Source of the DNA: Blepharisma japonicum
Taxonomy: Eukaryota > Ciliophora > Heterotrichea > Heterotrichida > Blepharismidae
NCBI GenBank assembly: GCA_949751835.1
Contig: CATKHK010000036.1
Location: 361,953 to 425,952, forward strand
DNA: 64,000 bases
Direction: 5' to 3'
Made by a program: the position numbers and the translations under genes. The notes beneath the pieces are model-generated. The model did not search any database. It was not told the origin of the DNA and saw nothing but the letters and a program-made list of their open reading frames with translations. Position 1 is the first letter of the stretch. Every line of letters begins with the position of its first letter. Positions 22,389 through 31,506 of this stretch are shown in pieces.

Positions 22389-23840
22389 ATGTTTCGACTC
22401 AAGGCAAAAAGACTCACAAAAATCATTGGAACTCTTGATGAAGACGCCCTGATGTACGAAGAAAACATCATAAGAGAAATGATCGAGTCCGGAATGGACA
22501 TTGCACGTATTGAACTGCTTCATCACAATTATAAAGCTTATTCTACACTTATAGAGAGGCTCTACGAAGTCGCATCAAGCATGAATGCAATTATAGCGAT
22601 CCTCCTAGAAGTCCCTGCAAATAATAGGACTGTTTTCGTACCATCTGACTATACTGTAGAAAAAGATAGAGAACTCACTATTGCAGTAGGTAAAAGAAAC
22701 AATCAAGAGTTCAAAGAAAGCGAAGATGAAGACGACAAAATGTTTATCAGCATCAATGTCCTTGGCTCGGAGGTATGTGAAGGTCAAACCATCATATTTG
22801 GAGACGAAGTCAGCGGGGAAATTATATCTGTAAATCCTGAAGAAATCAGAGTTCTAATAAAAAACGATGGGATTATTTATAACAGATCAAGAGTTTACAT
22901 TAATGGCTCATGCAAATATGCAGTAAATTTCTCTGAGATACAGCAGAGGCATTTAGATTTTATCGCGACTACAAATGTGGATTTTATCACTTTTGTGTTT
23001 TCAAAGGAGCAGTTTAGCGAAGAGCTTGCTATTATTCAGCAGAAACTTGTTGGAAAGGAGATCAAACTTCTATGTAAGATTGAGAAACAACTGGAAAATG
23101 AGTATCTGTATGACTTTATTGAAAAGACTAATGGAATTGTAATTGCAAGGTACCCGATGGGATCAGAGATGCCGATTGAGCGAATTTGCACATATCAAAA
23201 AGAAGTAATTGCAGCATGTCGACAAAGAGCCAAGCCAGTCCTTGTAAGCGGACATGTGCTGGGAAGCTTAAGAAGCCTCCCATACCCATTAAGAGCTGAT
23301 GCCTGTGATGTTTATAACGGAGTAATTGATGGCATTGATGGCTTTATATTATCTTCAGAAATACTGCAGGAAGATAACTGAAGAAATACTTTAGAAATGC
23401 TCACAAACATACTGGCCACTGCAGAGTCTTCTATTGAGTACCGTTCTTCATTCCAAAAAATATGAATTGCAAGCATGAAGCCAAGTATTGCAGAATCAAT
23501 TGCATCAAGTGCTATTAAGACCTGCATTGAGCTTGAAGCAAATTATATATTATGCTTAGCAGAACATGGAAGAGCGCCTAGGCTTCTATCGAAATATAAG
23601 CCACCTGTTCCTATTATTACAATATCAAGTCTTATAAAAACAGTTCAGCAAAGCTTAATTCACAGAGGGACTGTACCTATCCTTGGTGAGAAGCTTGACT
23701 ATAAGCAAGCGCTAACTAATGCAGTTGAAATGATAAGATCTAATACTGACCATAACTGTATTGTCGTAGTTGTTACAGAACTTATGGATTCAGCCAAGCA
23801 CTTTAATGAACAGATGGGAGTTCTCACCATAGAACAATAA
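22389..23840 (+). CDS. Pyruvate-kinase-fold protein, probably catalytically inactive, 483 aa
   Basis: The overall pattern of pyruvate kinase is clear from T-K-I-I-G-T near the start, through the A-domain strands, to the C-terminal domain (E-H-G-R-A-P-R-L-L-S-K-Y). UGA codons at 23379-23381 and near 23463 read as Trp. Key catalytic positions are changed, however. The A-R-L-N-F-S-H segment is A-R-I-E-L-L-H; D-T-K-G-P-E-I-R is replaced by E-V-P-A-N-N-R-T; V-A-R-G-D-L-G is I-A-R-Y-P-M-G (the metal-binding Asp is lost); P-T-R-A-E-G-S-D is P-L-R-A-D-A-C-D (the Thr is lost). The active-site Lys-Ile-Glu is retained. A regulatory or structural role is inferred. Confidence 0.85.
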
Positions 23841-23882
23841 GTAATTATTTAGCGAGTAAATTTTATAGACATAAGTAATTTT

Positions 23883-24197
23883 TTAGTATATAATGGAAAA
23901 AATGCATGTCTCTGATTTCCTTTTTCTTGGATTTACACTTGAATTTCGCTTTTTATTTATTGAAACAGTGGAATTAGTGCTTGCTTCAGAGACGCTGTTT
24001 CTTGAGTCTTTTTTAGTAATTTTATTGAAATTTTTTAAAATACAGTTGGAATTATCACTTAAAATTCCTCTGCAGGATTCTTCATAAAAAACTGAATTTT
24101 GTCTATAGGAGTGCATTTTGTTTGTAGGAAAGTGCTGCTCGCAGTTTTCTTTGTAAAGACTTGGGAGGAGTCCTATGACCTTTTTGTTATCTTGCAT
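23883..24197 (-). CDS. Small basic protein, 104 aa, unrecognised
   Basis: Opens at ATG 24195-24197 and ends at TAA 23883-23885. Rich in Asn, Ser and Lys, with a Lys/Arg-rich tail (I-N-K-K-R-N-S-S-V-N-P-R-K-R-K) that could be a nuclear signal. An in-frame stop lies ~50 bp upstream, so no longer start is available without a further exon. It sits between the pyruvate-kinase-like gene (42 bp, convergent) and arrestin copy A (whose stop lies 54 bp upstream on the same strand). It may be a real short gene or part of an undetected spliced gene. Confidence 0.4.
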   Translation of the reverse strand: MQDNKKVIGLLPSLYKENCEQHFPTNKMHSYRQNSVFYEESCRGILSDNSNCILKNFNKITKKDSRNSVSEASTNSTVSINKKRNSSVNPRKRKSETCIFSIIY

Positions 24198-24251
24198 TTC
24201 TGTTAATTTCAAAATGTCTGTTAAAAATTTTGATATCTTATTATTAGTTTA

Positions 24252-25316
24252 TTAGCGCCTGATATCATAGACTGGATTATACTCAAATCTCACCTGCTCA
24301 AATACATGAGGGTGCCAACCAGGAGGGATCTCAACTTGCCTTGGTGGATGTGCGTACATCGCATATATTATCATAGGTATTTCTATTGATGGATTCTCTC
24401 CACCACATAGAGAACAACCTTCAAGTATCGCATGTGAGTCTAATGAATATATGCACTGAATAAGAGAGCCGTTTGTTGAAAACTTTGAGCCAATTAAGTG
24501 GCGAACTGACGGCAAATCCAGATTTAAAAATACAGCGTCGGACTCAGATAATTTTTCACCTATTCCAACTCCTCTAGCCCGAACCTCGAGTATTTTTTCC
24601 TTAACAAATCATGTTGAAGTTACACAACGAAGTCTGACAGTCCTTCATAAAGTGCATGCTAAATGCGTGATTTTCAGATTGCCATTGGTATTGTCTGCTT
24701 CAATAATAGCGCTAGCAATTTGATCGGGAGTATATGCATCTTGGCTGAACTTCGATTTAAAATAAAAGGTGCCTTTATTTATACAGCAGCAACTTTCTAA
24801 AGGACTTGTTTCTTCGAGCAGAATATTAGTTGAAAAAGCTCGTATTTTTTCAAAAATATGAATATCAACTTTATCCTTTAATTTTTTGCCATTTGGGAGA
24901 ATAAATTTTGACTTGAGCTTGTATTCGATGCTTGCATGAGTTGATCCTTGCATAAATACAAAAGAACCTGGAAGTTCATTAGGGAGCCTAAGACTGAATG
25001 GAAACGTATATGACTCTGGAGGAACATTATAGTTTCATTGATAAATAGGAAATTTCACATTAATAATAGTGTGATACCCATTGAAACGTGCAGTCTTTGG
25101 TCCATTTCCTCAGTGCTTTACTTCACCATCTGGAGCGCCACTATCTAGCTCTACCCAGTGAGTTTTTTCAATTCCTTTTAATTGAAGAATAAGTGTGCAT
25201 GGAGGCAAAGTCTCTTGGAGCATCACATTAATTGTTCCTGCTGCTTCTGCGCCTGTCTGAAGGCATCTGCTTTCTAATTGAATATGCATTCCTCCTTTAA
25301 CGCTGCTGGTTCCCAT
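24252..25316 (-). CDS. Alpha-arrestin-like protein, copy A, 354 aa
   Basis: ATG at 25314-25316, TAA at 24252-24254, UGA Trp codons throughout. Starts M-G-T-S-S-V-K-G-G, a possible N-myristoylation context (Gly2). The N-terminal half has the arrestin-N pattern (M-H-I-Q-L-E-S then G-T-I-N-V-M-L-Q-E and L-I-L-Q-L-K-G-I-E-K-T-H-W). The second half has the arrestin-C strands, ending in P-P-G-W-H-P and F-E-Q-V-R-F-E-Y-N. Alpha-arrestins are adaptors for endocytosis and ubiquitination of membrane proteins; this role is inferred. First of five paralogues in the same orientation. Carries a three-Cys run at about residue 160. Confidence 0.85.
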
Positions 25317-25592
25317 TAATTAATATACTGATTACGATAATTTAAAATTATCCATTTTTGGGATTTATTCAACAATGAATCTTCTATAATATCGAAGTTT
25401 CTCAGAGAAGAAAATTTATTTTATTATTAAATATAATGGTTGCTAATTTTATTATTGATATCATATTTCAACATAAATGTTGTGAAGACAATAACAGATA
25501 ATTCTATGCTTATAAATGTTATAAATTTTATATTCTTATTAAAATCGATATTTCTGAGTTGGTCTCAGTACCATATAGTCTCTCAGCATGAA

Positions 25593-26657
25593 TTAGTAAT
25601 TTTTATGGTCATAAATTGGATTATATTCAAATCTCACTGGCTCAAATACCTGAGGCTGCCAACCTGGAGGAGGCTCCATTAGCCTTGGACGTTGGGAATA
25701 AGCTGCATGAATCATCATGAGCATCTCTGTCGAGGGTTCTTCTCCTGTCCCACAAAGGCAGCATCCGCCAAGTATAGCATGAGATTCCAAAGAATATATG
25801 CACTCAATCAGAGTACCTTTTGTAGAATAATGCATATTAATAAGATGGCGGACCGAAGGCAAGTCCAAGTTTATAAAAATTGCATTAGAGTCAATCAGCT
25901 TCTCACCTATTGCAAGTCCTCTTGTCCTAATATCAAGGATTTTTTCTGCATTAGTATGTGTGGAAGTCACACAACGAAGTCTGATAGTCCTTCACAAAGT
26001 GCACGCTAAATGCGATATATTAAGTTTGCCGTTAGTGTTATCTGCTTCAATTATGGCACTAGCAACTTGATCAGGAGTGAAAGCATCTTGGCTGAATCTT
26101 GATCTTAAATAAAAGGTTCCTTTATCAGAACAACAGGTCTGCAAAGGGCAGTTATTTTCTAAAAGAATATTCTTTGAATAAGCTTGGATTTTTTCGAACA
26201 TATAAATTTCGGTCTTATCTTTTAATTTTTTTCCATTTCGCAGGATGAATTTCGATTTAATTTTGTATTCGATACTTGCCCTTGCATGGTGATGGGTGTA
26301 TGTAAAAGAGCCAGGAAGCTCATAAGGTAGCACAAAACAAAACGGAAAGGTATAGCATCCAGCAGGAACATTAGAGTTTCATTGATAAATGGGATATTTA
26401 AAATTTATGATAACATGATATCCATCAAAGTATTCTTCGTTTTTTGAGCCAAATTTCCTTTCTCCATCTGGTTTTTGTATAAAATTTCACTCTACTCAGT
26501 GAGTTCTCTCAATTCCTTTGAGCTGAAGGATAAGGCAGCAAGGAGGCAAGGTTTCTTGAAGCATTACATTTATCGATCCGCTGACTTCTGCTCCTGGCTG
26601 GAAGCAATGATTTTCAATTTGGATATGAATACCTCCTTTCACGCTGCTCGTGCCCAT
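25593..26657 (-). CDS. Alpha-arrestin-like protein, copy B, 354 aa
   Basis: ATG at 26655-26657, TAA at 25593-25595. Same length and start (M-G-T-S-S-V-K-G-G) as copy A, and visibly similar along its whole length, including the G-S-I-N-V-M-L-Q-E, D-N-T-N-G-K-L-N-I and P-P-G-W-Q-P-Q-V-F-E segments. Trp residues at the conserved Y-Q-W and T-L-W positions are encoded by UGA. The Cys run after the fourth or fifth strand is short (C-C). Placed 276 bp upstream of copy A on the same strand, consistent with tandem duplication. Confidence 0.85.
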
Positions 26658-26760
26658 TATTTTTATATATATATTTTCACCAAAAATGATAAAATCTCCT
26701 ATATTTACTTAAAGGCAGATAACGTCATAAATTTTTTATCTAAAAGATTAAGTTATTGTT

Positions 26761-27828
26761 TTAATCTGTTCTAATATCATAGGCTTGATTATATTCAAAC
26801 CTCACTTGTTCGAATACCTGAGGCTGCCATCCAGGAGGAGGTTCAATATAATGTGGAGGTGGTGCATACATAGCATAGATAACCATAGGCATTTCGAGTG
26901 AAGGATTATCTCCTCCACAGAGACAGCACCCGTCAAGTATTGCATGAGAATCTAGCGAATACATGCATTGAATGAGTGACCCTTTGGTTGAATAATTCAT
27001 GTCAATTAAATGACGGACTGAAGGCAAGTCCAGGTTTAAAAATATCCCATTGGAGTCAGACAGTTTTTCTCCTACTGCAAGTCCTCTTGCTCTGCTCTCA
27101 ATAATCTTTTCTTTGACAAAGTGAGTGGAAGATCTGGCTTTAAGCCTAATACTTCTCCATAAAGTGCAGGCTAAATGCTCAATATTGAGTTTTCCATTCG
27201 TATTGTCTGCTTCAATTATAGCACTTGCAACTTGATCAGGAGTATATGCATCTTGGCTGAATTTTGATTTAATAAAGCAAGTTCCTTTATCACAGCAGCA
27301 ACAGCAAACAATGTGACTGTTTTTTTCTAGTAGGATATTGGTACTAAAAGCTTGGATTTTTTCGTAAATAAAAATTTCTGTTTTATCTTTTAGTTTTTTG
27401 CCATCTGGTAAAATAAATCTTGATTTTATTTTATATTCAATACTTGCTTTAGTGCTTCCTTTATGATAAGAAAAAGAGCCTGGAAGAACATCAGGCAGCC
27501 TAAAGCAAAATGGAAGGGTAAAGCATCCTTGAGGAATGAATGTGTTTCATTGATAGATGGGGAATTTAAAGTTGATGATCTTATGCTTTCCATCGAAGTA
27601 TTCAGTATAGGACTCAGATCTCGTGCCACCTTTACCGTCTGGAACGCTTCTTGAGCGTAATTCTTCCCAATGTGTTTTCTCAATTCCTTTCAGTTGAAGA
27701 ATAAGAGTGCACGGAGGTAGAGGTTCTTGGAGCATAATATTTATTGCTCCAATGACTTCTGAGCCTGGCTGAAGGCATCGATTTTCAATCTGGATGTGCA
27801 TTCCTCCTCTAACACTGGTGTTTCCCAT
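26761..27828 (-). CDS. Alpha-arrestin-like protein, copy C, 355 aa
   Basis: ATG at 27826-27828, TAA at 26761-26763. Starts M-G-N-T-S-V-R-G-G and follows the same arrestin layout as copies A and B. It is the copy that most resembles B by eye (shared L-P-S-V-R-H-L-I-D-M and C-L-C-G segments). It carries a run of five consecutive Cys at the position where A has three and B has two. The spacer to copy B is only 103 bp. Intact along the whole frame with UGA as Trp. Confidence 0.85.
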
Positions 27829-28279
27829 TTTCTTTTTATAAACTACGTTATGATAGTAATTAATAGTAGCTTATTTTTAAATATTGCAACAATAATTAAG
27901 AAATAAAAATTAATTAATTTTTGATTATATCTATGATTCAATAGAAAAATTATCATAATGCACATGCAATTTAAGTTAATATTTGCCAATTTTTCCTTTT
28001 TGGGAGAATTAAAATTAAACATTTTGATATAGGATTTGTTCAACAAACTATATTTAAAAAAATATAAATTATTCTTGACTTAAGTAAAAATAAATAATTT
28101 TAAAGAAATTATATATATAATATAATACTGCTAAGCTTGACATTGAAATAATTGACCTTTTTTATTATTGGATAAAGCATAATTTTCGATTATCTCATTA
28201 GTTTGTTTAATCAAGCCTAACAAATCAATAGCATTTCTCCCCTTCAACTAAAAGTTACTCGAATATCAACATTATATAC
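27829..28279. other. AT-rich spacer upstream of arrestin copy C
   Basis: About 450 bp of very AT-rich sequence. I see no gene, RNA or repeat in it. Confidence 0.4.
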
Positions 28280-28460
28280 TCTTCTTCCTTAGTTGATTCT
28301 TAAATCCTTTTAGCTGGATGGATAAGAGTGTATAAAGTTAGAAATTCTTGATCAATAGTATTTATTGTTCAAGTGACTTCTGGACTAGGCTGAATATATC
28401 GATCTTTAATTTGAACGAGAAAATCCCATAACATTGTTTTTTGAGTCCATTTTTCTTTTA
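28280..28460 (-). pseudogene. Decayed 5' fragment of an arrestin copy
   Basis: The sequence can be aligned by eye to the 5' end of arrestin copy C: the stretch encoding L-K-G-I-E-K-T-H through Q-P-G-S-E-V-I-G and back to the start codon is recognisable at about 50-70 percent of positions, with stops and small gaps. Only about the first 60 codons are preserved. It sits in the gap between copies C and D in the same orientation, so it is most simply a dead tandem copy. Confidence 0.6.
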
Positions 28461-29081
28461 TAAGGTCTTATAATATAAATTAAAATCTATTTTGGAACTT
28501 TCTCTATAATTATAATATGAGAATTTTCATAATTTATGTCTGAGAAATAGCCCATAATAAAATTAATTATTTTTATTTTAGATTTTCAATTTGTGGATAT
28601 AAAAAATCTATTAAGTCCGCAACTTCAATTAAAAATAATAATGTTGATTTATATGACAAATAGAAAATATTTTTCCTCTATAATGTGAGCAGCTGTCTTT
28701 TGCCCTTCACAGCCTTCATTACAACTCCAGTTTCTTCTATCTCAAGCCGCATTCAATAATCCCTGGACGCAAGCCTAATGCTTACCCATCCCAACTAAGG
28801 ACATTTCATGGCAAGGCGGTAGGGCATGTAAAAGCTATAACCACTTTTATTTTTGATAGCACTGTAAAGCCTTCCTATCTGGGCCCAAAATCTAATTTTC
28901 AGATACATTTCAAGCATTTTTTTAAGAAAACTTAATTAATTAATAAGAATTCTGTTTAAGCATGAAAATTATATCACTTCAAGAAGCCATAAATATGCAC
29001 TTTATTTAGCTCTTATATAAATAAAGCTGGCTTATTTCAACTATTTTAAAATAAACTGAATCGCAATGCCTTATATAATTA
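28461..29081. other. Spacer containing an unexplained GC-richer block at about 28686-28895
   Basis: The flanks are AT-rich as elsewhere, but about 210 bp in the middle is clearly less AT-rich than other spacers. It has no open frame longer than about 30 codons that I trust on either strand. Possibilities are a structured RNA, a remnant of a coding gene or an inserted fragment. No family recognised. Confidence 0.3.
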
Positions 29082-30197
29082 TTATTCAGTCCTTGAATCA
29101 TATACTTGATTATATTCGATTCTTGCCTCCTCAAATATCATAGGATGCCAATCAGGAAAAGGCTCAGCCAGAATTTCTGTAGGCAGAGCATGCATAGCAC
29201 AGATTATCACTGGAATTTCTATTGAGGGATAACTACGCCCCAATCCTGAAGGGCAACACTCATCAAGAACTGCATCAATACAGATTGAATACATGCATTC
29301 AATCAATTGACCCTTTGCTGAATAAATCGTATCAATTTTATTTCTGGCTAAAGACAAATCAAGATAAAATAAAATTGCAGAGGACCCGCAGAGCTTTTCC
29401 CCTTTCCCAGGTCCCTTACATGAGCATGCGACTATAAAATTCTTTTGGAAATGGATTCTGCCTATTCTATCTCGGAGTCTAATCGTCCTTCACAAAGTGC
29501 AGTTTAATCTCTTTATGTTAATTTTGCCATTGGTATTATCAGCTTCAACAAGAGCACTAAAGACTTGATCGGGGGTACATGAATTTTGATTGAATAGAGA
29601 AGTCATGTAAAGAGTTCCATTGTCGCCACAGCAGCAACAGCAGCAGGTGTTTTCTAAGGAGATACTCTTTGCTAAATGAATATTTGTTTTTTGCTCCTGA
29701 ATCTTTTCATAGATAAAAATTTCAACTTTATCCATTAATTGCCTGTCCATTGGCAGTATAAATTTTGACTTGATTATATATTGAATACTTGCTGAGGTTC
29801 TTCCTAGTGAGTATTTTAAAGTACTTGGTAATGCATCAGGAAGTTTAAAAGAAAATGGTAAAGAAAAAGACCCTGGAGAAACAAATGAATTCCACTGATA
29901 AAGTGGATATTTAAAGTTTATAATTATACGTTTTCCATAAAAATGTTCAGTGTGAGTTGTAGTTGTAGTACTTCCATTAATATCTGTATTTCTATCTGTA
30001 CGGTCTTCTTTCCAGTAAGTTATCTCAATTCCTTTAACTTGAAAAATCAGTGTACAAGGCGGGAGAGCTTCTTGAAGCATGACACTTATCATTCCATCGA
30101 GCTCTGAGCCAGGCGAAAGGAACCGACTCTCAATCTGAACTTTAATTTGCCCATTAGCTCTGGCTTTCGCCTTCTTAGCATGTCTAATATATTCCAT
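29082..30197 (-). CDS. Alpha-arrestin-like protein, copy D (divergent), 371 aa
   Basis: ATG at 30195-30197, TAA at 29082-29084. The N-terminus differs from copies A-C (M-E-Y-I-R-H-A-K-K-A-K-A-R-A-N-G), so it lacks the Gly2 myristoylation context but gains a basic leader. Core arrestin segments remain (S-R-F-L-S-P-G-S-E-L-D-G, M-L-Q-E-A-L-P-P-C-T-L-I-F-Q-V-K-G-I-E). It has the longest Cys run of the family, six in a row. The C-terminal region (F-P-D-W-H-P-M-I-F-E-E-A-R-I-E-Y-N) is diverged but complete. Confidence 0.82.
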
Positions 30198-31506
30198 TTT
30201 CTATTTTTTAAGAGCTTTTTAATTCCTCAACTTCCATTTTCTAATGAATAATTATAAATAAAATTAAATGCAATGATAAGGCATCGGCAAAGAAGCTATT
30301 ATAGAAAAAATAAATCAATTAATTTAATTCTTGCTTTTAATCTCCTATTAGGATTTTAAATTCTATACATCAAAAAATATTCATGTTTTATTCATAAAAA
30401 ATATTTGCAATTCATAATACTATCTTATATTGAAAATGTTGATCTTCTGTGCATTGCATTTAATTATTAAATAGATCATAATTACTAAATCCGAAGTTTC
30501 ATAATTATATTCAATATGAATTTTTAAATATCCGATTGCTGTTTTACGAAGATCCTAAATATATATGATAATGGATTGATATTTCAAAATAAGATTCAAT
30601 TGATAGTTTTTTTTTCACAATGAATTAATAATTAATTTCTACAGTACTTTTTAATTGGTGATAGTAATAGATAATTTTAATTATTCGATGAGTAAATCAA
30701 GCCAAAGTTCAATTTTTAATTTTTATAGCTAGCTTTTCCATATAATAAATTTAACACCCCAGAAATGATTACTTATGCCGAGTGATTGTTTTTAATTCTA
30801 ATTTAAATATTTATAACTATAAGAGAATGTGAATTAAAACGGAAAATAATTCTTGTTCAAGATAAAAAATGAGCTATTCATTAAGATAGTTTGAAGATTT
30901 AAGCTTTCTATTATAAACCATGATACATATATCGAGTAAGAATTATTCCAATAATGATAGTGTCAAGGATAAGCTGTAACAGGTTTTATATCATTTTAAG
31001 CCGTCTTTACCATATTTCATACTGTAAATTTGGTATCAAAAAATATGATTTTATAAGCATGATTTGGAAGTTATATATATGAGCTTAGTATTTGCTTAAT
31101 TAATAATTATTTAAACAGTGAAAAATTAAATATTTATTTGCTCATTAATATAAATAGCCAAATGGATTAATATGGATAAGTAAAAGAGCGTGCATAGATA
31201 TCGCTATTATTCCTGATATCCATTTTATTTTTGCTTATAAGCCATTATGAGAACAAGTAATATTTTCTATTTTTAAAAGTGTTACCTTTATCATGACGTT
31301 TAATTATTCATATGGTAAACGATTACTATTCACCTTCAACAGGATAATTTTTTACTTTGATTAAATTTTTCCTCACTTAAAAAGTTTACTGACTGAAACT
31401 TTGTTACCTTTAAGAAATTAAAAATTTGAAATTCGAAGCTAATTAATGATTTGCGGTTTTAATTACTTTAATTGTCAGAATTGACAGATATAATTAAATC
31501 ATTTTA
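30198..31506. other. Long AT-rich spacer, no gene seen
   Basis: 1.3 kb of very AT-rich DNA between divergent genes, one of the longest gene-free stretches in the window. Stop codons are dense in all frames. A short inverted motif (TGTCA-GAAT-TGACA) lies near 31476-31490, just upstream of the glucosidase gene. I see no RNA gene or repeat array. Confidence 0.5.

Noticed and set aside
27426-27683. Minus-strand frame with a hydrophobic segment
   Set aside because: Shadow frame inside arrestin copy C, whose own frame is intact and homologous to four others.
31476-31490. TGTCA-GAAT-TGACA inverted motif upstream of the GH31 gene as an operator
   Set aside because: Five-base arms are too short to stand out in AT-rich DNA and no second copy was seen.
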